Positions 17,392 through 24,279 of a stretch of 64,000 nucleotides of DNA are shown in pieces. The position numbers and the translations under genes are program-made. A model generated the notes under the pieces. The model searched no databases. It was not told the DNA's origin and saw only the letters and a list, made by a program, of their open reading frames with translations. The first letter of the stretch is position 1, and each line of letters opens with the position of its first letter. Source of the stretch: DASVWZ01 sp963715675. Lineage in GTDB: Bacteria; Acidobacteriota; Terriglobia; Terriglobales; Acidobacteriaceae. The DNA lies in the NCBI GenBank assembly GCA_963715675.1, contig OY970265.1:930001-994000 (forward strand), in the 5' to 3' direction.

Positions 17392-18090
17392 CTACCTTCT
17401 TCCTGCTGCTAACGCTCCGAGGCTGCCGGGTTCCAGTATGATGACATCTGGCCCTTTGGTCTTGCCCGCGATGATCGGCTTGTTGGGGATGGTCTCGTAA
17501 GCGTAGCCCGTCAGAAGGGCTGTAACATCGCCCTTCCGGTCGCAAGATTCGTTGAGACGCGCCCAACCATAGTGGTACTGCCCATTGACGGGAAACCGCA
17601 GCCCTAAATACCGATTCCTGGCCTTATTCCAACCGAAGGCTTGATTGAGACAACTCCCACTACTTCCCTCCGGTCGTCCCCTCCAACCAGCCATGAGAGC
17701 GGCGCTAAAGCGGAGGCTGGGCCCGATCGTATTTCCACGCCGTAGCGCGTACGCGAGCGCCGAGCCGTTACTCCAAATAATCCCACCCACCGAATTTCCT
17801 TTGCTAGCGCCGTTAGCGAACAGGAGCCTATAAGAAGAGCCTCCAGAGGTGAAATGGTGCACCGATATAGTGAAATCAACGACACCTCGATGGTTGAACT
17901 CGATCAAAGCAGGATGACCGTACCAGATATGGCGGTGAGTCGGCGTGGAAATGATCTTGGCTTCCGCTGGTTGAGCCAACGCGAGCATTCCAACTCCCGC
18001 CGCGCTCGCTGCAAGTACGTACTGGCTGAGATGGCGATTGAGAGGCTCTGAGAGTTGAGTGATTTTGCGGGGCTCAACGGACCGTTTCAC
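17392..18090 (-). CDS. Secreted GYAYET-family protein, paralog 1
   Basis: A 232-residue exported protein of a family with four members in this window plus a remnant. The N-terminus carries YVLAASAAGVGMLALAQP followed by AEAK, a signal-peptide-like segment. The body ends with RYLGLRFPV, HYGWARLNESC, GYAYETIPNK and AGKTKGPDV. The C-terminus is SLGALAAGRR, a shortened form of the LGxLAxGxxG-WRR ending of paralog 3. The GTG at 18090 is chosen because AGGAGG lies seven bases upstream, so the 52-codon extension to 18246 is rejected. The DxNxDG motif of the family is degraded (FNHRGVVDF). Function is unknown. Confidence 0.75.
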   Translation of the reverse strand: MKRSVEPRKITQLSEPLNRHLSQYVLAASAAGVGMLALAQPAEAKIISTPTHRHIWYGHPALIEFNHRGVVDFTISVHHFTSGGSSYRLLFANGASKGNSVGGIIWSNGSALAYALRRGNTIGPSLRFSAALMAGWRGRPEGSSGSCLNQAFGWNKARNRYLGLRFPVNGQYHYGWARLNESCDRKGDVTALLTGYAYETIPNKPIIAGKTKGPDVIILEPGSLGALAAGRR

Positions 18091-18213
18091 TGGAATCCTC
18101 CTGCGACTATCAGGTCGGGCAAAGGGGTACTCAGTATGGCTCAGGTCCTGGATGAAATCAATAGGAAACACACTGCACGTGATCGCTAGGCAGCCGAAAT
18201 CGGCCCCCAAAAA

Positions 18214-18297
18214 GCGGTCAACTGACGAGATCAGGCCATAGCGCAAGCTTGCGCTCTTTGTTCGCTAAAAATAGGGTCAATAAGCGAAATGGAGATG
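18214..18297 (-). repeat. Composite inverted-repeat element between paralogs 1 and 2
   Basis: Read on the minus strand, an F arm (18297-18275, ATCTCCATTTCGCTTATTGA) is followed by a variable spacer and an E arm (18244-18214, containing GGCCTGATCTCGTCAGTTGA). It separates the 3' end of paralog 2 from the 5' region of paralog 1. It matches the composite elements around 47.5-48.8 kb. Confidence 0.5.
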
Positions 18298-18349
18298 TTT
18301 CAATAGTTATGGGCCACCAGCAGCGGCAGTAGGGTCCCTCAGCGCGTTG

Positions 18350-19078
18350 CTACTTCCCTGAGCGCCCAGCCGATCCTTGGGCGAGCCGACCGAGGCTGCT
18401 GGGGTCCACTGTGATGACATCCGGCCCTTTGGTCTTGCCCGCGATGATCGGCTTGTTCGGGGTCGTTTCGTAGGCGTAGCCTGTTAGAAGACCCTTCTCG
18501 CCCACATGGCCTCTTCGGGCGCAAGATGCGTCGAGGCGTGCCCAGCCATAGTGGGGCTGGTGATCTCCGATATGGAATCTCAGACCCAAATACTGCTTAG
18601 TGACATTATTCCAGTCTCCAACACAATTCCCCGAACGATGTCCTTTCGGGCGGAACCTTCCAGCCATGAGACCACCGCTGAAGCGCAGGTCGGGGCCGAT
18701 CCGCTGTCCAGCGCGAAGTGCGTACGCGATTTGACCGAAATAACTAGCGCTCGATTCGAACCCTGCGACCTGATTCCCCTGAGCAGCAGGTCCAGCCCAA
18801 AGCAATATGTTCGACACACTGCGATAGGTCGATTGATCCACGCCTATATAAAAATCAGCCTTCCCGTCGTGGTTGAGGTCAAGTTTGAAGCACTGTTTGA
18901 GGTGATAGGTGCACCGAGGTATACCTTTGTTTGCGGGCGTGTACACGATTCCCGCTTCTGCTGGCTGCGCTAAGGACAGCAGTCCCACTCCCGCAGTGCT
19001 GGCCGCGAGCGCATACATGTTGAGCCGATGATGAAGTGAGTCAGAAAGATCGGCAGGTTTTCGGAAAGAACGCGGCAT
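18350..19078 (-). CDS. Secreted GYAYET-family protein, paralog 2
   Basis: A 242-residue exported protein. It opens with a basic region and LHHRLNMYALAASTAGVGLL, then SLAQPAEAG as likely cleavage region. A calcium-type DxNxDGxxD motif is intact (LDLNHDGKADF). The conserved tail has YLGLRF, HYGWARLDASC, GYAYETTPNK and AGKTKGPDV. It ends SLGRLAQGSAGRSGK, lacking the WRR terminus of paralog 3. The ATG at 19078 has GGGAGG upstream. The longer frame to 19153 would read through the E-type repeat and is rejected. Function is unknown. Confidence 0.75.
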   Translation of the reverse strand: MPRSFRKPADLSDSLHHRLNMYALAASTAGVGLLSLAQPAEAGIVYTPANKGIPRCTYHLKQCFKLDLNHDGKADFYIGVDQSTYRSVSNILLWAGPAAQGNQVAGFESSASYFGQIAYALRAGQRIGPDLRFSGGLMAGRFRPKGHRSGNCVGDWNNVTKQYLGLRFHIGDHQPHYGWARLDASCARRGHVGEKGLLTGYAYETTPNKPIIAGKTKGPDVITVDPSSLGRLAQGSAGRSGK

Positions 19079-19127
19079 GGTACCTCCCACAAAACTGGTC
19101 GCTCCAAGTATCCTCCCGCCTTTGGCA

Positions 19128-19160
19128 GCAGTCAATTTCTGAAAACAGGCCATAGCGCTC
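19128..19160 (-). repeat. E-type repeat arm upstream of paralog 2
   Basis: On the minus strand GCGCTATGGCCTGTTTTCAG runs into AAATTGACTG. It lies 50-82 bases before the ATG of paralog 2 and shares GCGCTATGGCCTG with the equivalent site of paralog 1. It may be a promoter or operator, or one arm of the flanking repeat. Confidence 0.45.
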
Positions 19161-19464
19161 AGAACCCCTCAAAGGGGGACTGGGGAGTAAACTAGGAAGT
19201 ACCTTTTTGTTGTATCGGCCACAAACCCAGAGGTATACTTTCTGGCGAAAACCTAACAATTCCGCCGGAGAGGGTTGCCCTCCTGTCGAACAAGCAATCT
19301 TGAATTTCTCCGGCGGGATTCAACGAGCAACCCGTCAACACACTATTTGGGACACTTCCCCCCAAGCGGGTGGTTAGGGTCAATCTATCGTTTAGAGCCG
19401 GACAATTCCCTTGACAAGCGGGAAGACCGGGAGGATAATAGCGCAACCTTTTTGAGGAGGCGCT
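19161..19464. other. Divergent intergenic region between paralogs 2 and 3
   Basis: About 300 bases without a gene. It should hold the promoters of the two divergently transcribed paralogs. A small hairpin (CCCCCTTTGAGGGG) lies on the paralog 2 side. No recognisable promoter consensus was found. Confidence 0.4.
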
Positions 19465-20295
19465 ATGAGACGTTCTTCCCGGTCGCGTGGGGCGGCCAAG
19501 CTTTCCGAGTCAATCCATCACCAGTTCAATGCTTACGCCCTTGCGGCAAGTGCCGCGGGGGTGGGGATACTGGCCTTGATACCACCGGCTGAATGTGTGC
19601 TTTCGACAGGCGCGGCACTCGCGGGGGCGCTTGTCTTGTCGGAGCCAGCCGAGGCGAAGATTGTCTACACAGCGACAAACGTAGTCATGCAGTGCACTCA
19701 CGGGAGTTGCAGTACCCGTCGCAGCTTCGACCTGAACCATGATGGGATACCTGACTTGGGCATCGTCGAACTTTGGGAAAAGGCAGGCTGTGTCCTTTGG
19801 GCGAGGCCGGCAAAAAGTAATGGCATCGAGGGACTAAATAGGAAGGCATTCGCCCTGAAGGCAGGCGCAGCCATCGGAGGTACCAAGCCATTCATTGTTT
19901 CGTCTCATGTGTTAATGAAAGAGGACAACCATTCGGGACGTACAAGTGGTTATTGGGATCATGCACAAAGCCGCTATCTCGGCGTGAAGTTCCAGATCAA
20001 GGGCAAAACACATTATGGATGGGCGCGATTCAAGGACGCCTCGTGCCATGGCGCCACGCTGACGGGCTACGCCTACGAAACCATTCCCGGCAAAGCGATC
20101 AAGGCGGGTCAGACGCACGGCAAGGACGATATAGAAACCAGTCCGGACACGATGAACCTCGATGATCCCGGCCCCGGTGCTGCCCTGAATCCCATTTCCG
20201 ACAAGCCGCAGTCCGTGTCGCTCGGGATGCTTGCTCTCGGTGCTCAGGGCGTTCCGCTGTGGCGGCGCAAGCAAGAAATAGAAACTGTGAAGTAA
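19465..20295 (+). CDS. Secreted GYAYET-family protein, paralog 3 with full C-terminal motif
   Basis: A 276-residue exported protein, the longest family member. After YALAASAAGVGILALIPPAE there is a duplicated hydrophobic stretch (STGAALAGALVLSEPAEAK). DLNHDGIPDL is an intact DxNxDGxxD motif. YLGVKF, HYGWARFKDASC and GYAYETIPGK follow. Unlike the others it continues past the AGQTHGKDD segment for about 45 residues and ends SVSLGMLALGAQGVPLWRRK plus a charged tail. That ending looks like a sorting or anchor signal (glycine/leucine stretch, then W-R-R). GGAGG precedes the ATG. Function is unknown. Confidence 0.78.
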   Translation: MRRSSRSRGAAKLSESIHHQFNAYALAASAAGVGILALIPPAECVLSTGAALAGALVLSEPAEAKIVYTATNVVMQCTHGSCSTRRSFDLNHDGIPDLGIVELWEKAGCVLWARPAKSNGIEGLNRKAFALKAGAAIGGTKPFIVSSHVLMKEDNHSGRTSGYWDHAQSRYLGVKFQIKGKTHYGWARFKDASCHGATLTGYAYETIPGKAIKAGQTHGKDDIETSPDTMNLDDPGPGAALNPISDKPQSVSLGMLALGAQGVPLWRRKQEIETVK

Positions 20296-20587
20296 CGGCG
20301 AGTGGCGGGCGGGAACGGATGCTCTGACCCGTTCGGATTCAAGCAATAGAGGCCACCTGATGTCTGGGCGGCTTTTCTCTTTGCTTCAAGCCGAACATGG
20401 TTAAGCCTGTAACTTCTGTTAACAGGCCGTTTCACTCAAAATCCCCGGAGCGGTCTATAAGTGAATCGCGACGTTCGACAATTGCTTCTTCACGTAGCAG
20501 CCGGCTTCCCATAAACTCAACTTTCTGCCGCGGAGCGCTGGTGCTTGAGTCCTCCTGTACGACCCGAATCGCAGGCACGCCGCCTGG
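20296..20587. other. Intergenic region after paralog 3, with an E-type repeat
   Basis: No gene is supported here. At 20406-20437 the minus strand carries GTGAAACGGCCTGTTAACAG followed by AAGTTACAGG, an E-type arm containing the perfect 10-bp palindrome CTGTTAACAG. The copy is inverted relative to paralog 3 and lies downstream of it. Confidence 0.45.
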
Positions 20588-20812
20588 ATGGAGATCATCC
20601 AGCCCACGCAGTATGCCGTCTTTCTGCGCGACGCTGAGACCCAAGCGCCGCTGACGTCTGACGGGCATTACCTGGATCGCGGGATGACGGGAAGCTGCCT
20701 GATCTTCGATTCTCCGGAGGAAACAGAGCAAGGAAAACGCTCCTCCCGCATGTGCAACATCATGCAGTTGCCCACCCCTCAAACCTTGCGCCTCAACTCC
20801 GTAAATCATTGA
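20588..20812 (+). CDS. Small hypothetical protein, possibly frameshifted
   Basis: A 74-residue frame. Its N-terminal 45 residues look like real protein (YAVFLRDAETQAPLTSDGHY, then GSCLIFDSPEETEQ) and recall short acidobacterial hypothetical proteins with a GSCLIFDS block, from memory. After that the sequence loses the expected pattern, so a frameshift near 20730 is possible. There is no clear ribosome site. A minus-strand frame covering the same DNA is considered a shadow. Confidence 0.35.
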   Translation: MEIIQPTQYAVFLRDAETQAPLTSDGHYLDRGMTGSCLIFDSPEETEQGKRSSRMCNIMQLPTPQTLRLNSVNH

Positions 20813-20884
20813 AACTAAATCTTTTCCGTTGTTGAATTCTTCCGCAGGAAGCTGGCACCCGGATTGCATACACGTGTTAGTCAA

Positions 20885-20911
20885 TAAACTCTATTAAAAC
20901 AATTGAGTTTA
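20885..20911. promoter_or_regulatory. Inverted repeat overlapping the Rrf2 gene start
   Basis: TAAACTC at 20885-20891 and GAGTTTA at 20905-20911 form a perfect 7-bp inverted repeat with a 13-base AT-rich centre. It ends on the first base of the upstream candidate ATG. Rrf2 regulators commonly bind AT-rich dyads in their own promoter, so this is a good candidate autoregulatory operator. Confidence 0.5.
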
Positions 20912-20928
20912 TGCCAGAATACTCAACT

Positions 20929-21426
20929 ATGAAAATCTCCCAAAAAGGTCTTTACGCTCTGCAAGCCATGATGATGCTGGCTCGCCACGCCGATCAGGGC
21001 GCCATCCGCATCCGCGACATTGCCTACGAGGAAGTGTTGCCGGAGAAGTTTTTGGAGCTCATTCTGCTGGAATTGAAGAACGCCCGGATGGTGGAGAGCG
21101 TGCGCGGCGCCAAAGGCGGCTACCAGTTGCGCCGGGCCCCCGCGGAAATCCGCCTGAGTGAGATCATTCGGCTGATTGACGGCCCTCTGGCGCCATTCGG
21201 CGATGCCGAGCAGCTGCGTGTCCTGATCGACCGTGATCCTGAACGTCGGGCGCTGTATCGGGTTTTTCTCGACATCCGCGATGCCGCCGCCAAGATCCTC
21301 GAAAACACTACCCTGGCGGACATCATTGCAAGAGGTTCGGCCGCCCCCAGAAAGAGCCGCAAGAAAAAGAGTGAGCCATCCGTAGTCCTTCCCATGGTGG
21401 TTCACGGCACCCCGGGACGGAGCTAG
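20929..21426 (+). CDS. Rrf2-family transcriptional regulator
   Basis: A 165-residue regulator starting MKISQKGLYALQAM, the usual Rrf2 opening, so I prefer the ATG at 20929 over that at 20911. A winged helix covers residues 1-80 (VRGAKGGYQLRRAP as wing), with an alpha-helical dimerisation region after it. There is no cysteine at all, so it cannot bind a cysteine-ligated iron-sulfur cluster as IscR or NsrR do. It is closer in type to CymR. The basic C-terminus (SRKKKSE) is unusual. It sits three bases before a sulfonate-type ABC importer, suggesting control by sulfur status. Confidence 0.9.
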   Translation: MKISQKGLYALQAMMMLARHADQGAIRIRDIAYEEVLPEKFLELILLELKNARMVESVRGAKGGYQLRRAPAEIRLSEIIRLIDGPLAPFGDAEQLRVLIDRDPERRALYRVFLDIRDAAAKILENTTLADIIARGSAAPRKSRKKKSEPSVVLPMVVHGTPGRS

Positions 21427-21428
21427 CC

Positions 21429-22442
21429 ATGCTGAGACGAGTTTTCTTCCCCGGGATAGTCCTGCTTCTCACTCTTTGCCGTACGACGTCTGCTCAGACG
21501 GTGATTCGCGTCGGTGCCTTTCCCAATATCACTCACGCTCAGCCCATGGTGGGCAAGGCCAACGGATGGTTTGAGCGCGCCCTCGGATCCAGCGCAAAAA
21601 TTCAGTGGACCAGCTTCAACGCCGGTCCCTCCGCCATTGAAGCCTTGTACGCCGGCGCCATCGACATGACCTATGTCGGGCCCAATCCTACGATCAACGG
21701 CTATGTGCGCTCCAACGGAGAAGCCTTGCGGGTCATCGCCGGCGCCGCCAGCGGTGGAGTCGCCCTGGTGGTTCGCAACGGCTCCGGCATCCAGAAACCA
21801 GAAGATTTTCATGGCAAGCGCGTCGCTTCCCCGCAGTTGGGCAATACCCAGGACGTCGCCCTGCGCGCTTGGTTGCTCGCGCACGGCATGAAGTCGATCG
21901 ATAAGGGTGGGGATGTGCAGGTGCTTCCCATGGCCAACCCCGATCAGCTCACTCTGTTCCTGAAGAAGCAACTGGATGCTTCCTGGGCGCCCGAGCCTTG
22001 GGCCTCTCGCCTGATTCACGAAGGCGATGCTCACCTGTTCCTCGACGAACGTCAACTTTGGCCCCAGGGGCAGTTTGTAATCACCAACCTGATCGTCAGC
22101 ACGAAGTTTCTGCGCGAGCACCCCGACTTGGTCAAAAAGTGGGTCGCCGCCCATGTCGAACTGACCGATTGGATCAATGGCCATCTGCCGGAAGCCAGGA
22201 AGGTTCTCAACGAACAGATTCAGAGAGAAACCGGGAAAGCCTTGCAGCCTGCCATTCTCGACGAGGCGTTCGACCGTCTGCAGGTGACTTACGACCCCCT
22301 CAAGAGCACCCTGTTTGCCTCCGCCAAATCCGCCTTTGACCTGGGTTTTCTCGGCAAGCAGATGCCCGACCTGTCCTCCATCTATGACCTCTCCATCCTG
22401 AACCAGGTGCTGAAAGAGAAAGGAAAGAAACCGATCCCATGA
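21429..22442 (+). CDS. ABC transporter substrate-binding protein (SsuA/TauA/NMT1-like)
   Basis: A 337-residue periplasmic protein with a signal peptide (FFPGIVLLLTLCRTTSAQ). Features of the SsuA/NMT1 group include VGAFPNITHAQPMVGKANG, AGPSAIEALYAGAIDMTYVG and a later ASWAPEPWA. Ligands of this group are aliphatic sulfonates, taurine, nitrate or thiamine precursors, and the window gives no direct clue which applies. The ATPase gene overlaps its stop as ATGA and the Rrf2 gene ends three bases upstream. Confidence 0.9.
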   Translation: MLRRVFFPGIVLLLTLCRTTSAQTVIRVGAFPNITHAQPMVGKANGWFERALGSSAKIQWTSFNAGPSAIEALYAGAIDMTYVGPNPTINGYVRSNGEALRVIAGAASGGVALVVRNGSGIQKPEDFHGKRVASPQLGNTQDVALRAWLLAHGMKSIDKGGDVQVLPMANPDQLTLFLKKQLDASWAPEPWASRLIHEGDAHLFLDERQLWPQGQFVITNLIVSTKFLREHPDLVKKWVAAHVELTDWINGHLPEARKVLNEQIQRETGKALQPAILDEAFDRLQVTYDPLKSTLFASAKSAFDLGFLGKQMPDLSSIYDLSILNQVLKEKGKKPIP

Positions 22443-23359
22443 AAGCCAATACCGCCGTTCAATCTCCCTACCCCGTCGAACGCCAGGGCTCTTTGCACAC
22501 TGCGGTGAGAAAGCCGCCTGCGGGCGCCACCCTGATGCCCCTTCGCCGGGTAAAAACTAACGGCTGCCCCAAGGTGTCGTTGCAGGGAATCTCCCTAAGC
22601 TACCAGGCCAATGGAGGTACCCGGTTGCTGGCTTTGGAAGACATCAATCTCCGCGTCAACCCGGGTGAGTTCCTTTGCATCGTCGGCCCTTCCGGCTGCG
22701 GTAAATCGACCCTCCTGCACCTGATCGCTGGACTCCACCCCGCCACCTCGGGAGAGGTTTTGATCGATGGCCGCGCCGTGCAGGGAACCGGCACCGATCG
22801 CATCATGATCTTCCAGGAATTGGGTTTGTTCCCCTGGCTCACCGTGGCCGGCAACGTCGAGTTCGGCTTGCGCATGAAAGGCATGTCTCCGGAACAGCGC
22901 GAGGAAAGGGTGGAGCATTATCTCCGCCTGGTTCATCTTGCGCAATTCAAGAAGAGCTATGTCCACCAGCTTTCCGGCGGTATGCGGCAGCGGGTGGCTC
23001 TGGCCCGCGCCCTGGCCGCCGAACCGGACGTTCTTCTCATGGATGAACCTTTCGCTGCCCTCGACGCCCAGACCCGCGATCTGCTGCATGACGAGTTGGA
23101 ACGCATCTGGGCTGCGACTGGCCGCACCATTATTTTTGTCACTCACAACGTGCGCGAGGCCGTCCGCCTGGGAGATCGCGTCGCCTTGTTCACCTTTCGC
23201 CCGGGTCGGGTGAAAAAAGAGTATTGCATCGACTTGCCGCGGCCGCGGCAACTCGAGGATGTCACCGTCGCCAAGAGTGCCCGCGAGATCCTCAATGATC
23301 TGCGCGAGGAAATTAACAAGTCCCTGGAGGAGCAGTACGGCCATGAAGCAGCTGTCTAG
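22439..23359 (+). CDS. ABC transporter ATP-binding protein (SsuB/TauB-like)
   Basis: A 306-residue ATPase with Walker A GPSGCGKST, Q-loop FQELGLFPW, signature LSGGMRQR, Walker B VLLMDEPFAALD and switch histidine FVTHNVREA. An N-terminal extension of about 45 residues precedes the ABC domain and is not seen in most SsuB proteins. A later start inside it is possible, but the ATGA overlap with the binding-protein gene supports 22439. Confidence 0.92.
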   Translation: MKANTAVQSPYPVERQGSLHTAVRKPPAGATLMPLRRVKTNGCPKVSLQGISLSYQANGGTRLLALEDINLRVNPGEFLCIVGPSGCGKSTLLHLIAGLHPATSGEVLIDGRAVQGTGTDRIMIFQELGLFPWLTVAGNVEFGLRMKGMSPEQREERVEHYLRLVHLAQFKKSYVHQLSGGMRQRVALARALAAEPDVLLMDEPFAALDAQTRDLLHDELERIWAATGRTIIFVTHNVREAVRLGDRVALFTFRPGRVKKEYCIDLPRPRQLEDVTVAKSAREILNDLREEINKSLEEQYGHEAAV

Positions 23360-24101
23360 GCAGGCAATCTTCTACGGCGTTTTGATCGGCCTGTGGGTGC
23401 TTTTGGCCGCACTGAAGATTTGGCCACCTTACGTTTTTCCCACGCCGCAGGGCGTTCTCCAATCGCTGTGGGGTGGATTTGCCGACCACAGCTTCTGGAT
23501 CGCCATTGCCGTCAGCATGAAACGCATGCTGCTCGGCTACGGCATTTCCGTCGTTCTCGGCATGGTCCTCGGCCTCGGCGTGGCCAGCAACAAATTCCTC
23601 GAACAGACCATGGGAGGCTTGCTGGTCAGCCTGCAAAGTCTTCCCAGCATCTGCTGGCTGCCGCTGGCCGTGTTGTGGTTTGGCCTCACCGAAAAGGCCA
23701 TCTTGTTTGTGGTGGTGATGGGATCGCTGTTGTCGGTCACCATCGCCATGGAGGACGGCCGTCGGCAGATGCCCAAGATCTATAGCATGGCAGGACGCAA
23801 TCTGGGTGCTCGCGGTTTCCGCCTCTTCTGGTTCGTACTGCTCCCCGCCAGCCTGCCTTACATCGTGTCCGGCTTGAAGCAGGGCTGGGCCTTTGCCTGG
23901 CGCTCGTTGATTTCCGGAGAAATGATCTTCGTTAGTTTAGGGCTGGGCCAGTTACTGATGATGGGACGCGACCTGAACGACATGAGTCAGGTCATCGCCG
24001 TCATGATTCTCATCATTGCCATTGGCTACATCGTGGATGGGCTGGTCTTCAAGACCATCGAACGCCGCTTGCAGCATAAGTGGGGGTTCGCGCCCGCCTG
24101 A
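23343..24101 (+). CDS. ABC transporter permease (SsuC/TauC-like)
   Basis: A 252-residue inner-membrane permease with six or so hydrophobic segments and the EAA-type loop (AGRNLGARGFRLFWFVLLPA). The ATG at 23343 is inside the last codons of the ATPase gene (17-base overlap) and follows GGAGGAG. The longer frame from 23259 is spurious. It completes the three-gene importer. Confidence 0.92.
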   Translation: MKQLSRQAIFYGVLIGLWVLLAALKIWPPYVFPTPQGVLQSLWGGFADHSFWIAIAVSMKRMLLGYGISVVLGMVLGLGVASNKFLEQTMGGLLVSLQSLPSICWLPLAVLWFGLTEKAILFVVVMGSLLSVTIAMEDGRRQMPKIYSMAGRNLGARGFRLFWFVLLPASLPYIVSGLKQGWAFAWRSLISGEMIFVSLGLGQLLMMGRDLNDMSQVIAVMILIIAIGYIVDGLVFKTIERRLQHKWGFAPA

Positions 24102-24110
24102 GACGGCCGG

Positions 24111-24127
24111 GCCCACCATCGGTGGGC
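24111..24127 (+). terminator. Hairpin after the importer operon
   Basis: GCCCACC-ATC-GGTGGGC is a perfect 7-bp stem ten bases after the permease stop. It lacks a T-run, so it may be a processing or pausing signal rather than a full intrinsic terminator. Confidence 0.4.
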
Positions 24128-24222
24128 GTTCCCGTGGAGTTTGGTTGGTACGAATGCCTTCCCACGGCTTGAAAGACAAGTTATGTAATAGAGTTAGTAA
24201 GTTAAATAGTGTAGTTAAATCT

Positions 24223-24253
24223 GCCCTGCCTGGCCTGCGAAGGCCGGCAGGGC
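24223..24253 (+). promoter_or_regulatory. Stable leader hairpin upstream of porin gene
   Basis: GCCCTGCC pairs with GGCAGGGC, and GGCCT with AGGCC, around a GCGA tetraloop and one bulged T. This gives about 13 base pairs. It ends 26 bases before the porin ATG, just ahead of the ribosome site (AAGGAG). It has no T-run, so a role in mRNA stability or translation control of the porin is more likely than termination. Confidence 0.45.
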
Positions 24254-24279
24254 TCAAAACCCAACAAGGAGCACAGTTC

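Noticed and set aside
20432..20884. 150-codon minus-strand frame
   Set aside because: The opposite strand has a more protein-like small frame at 20588-20812, and the minus frame reads through an E-type repeat and shows no domain.
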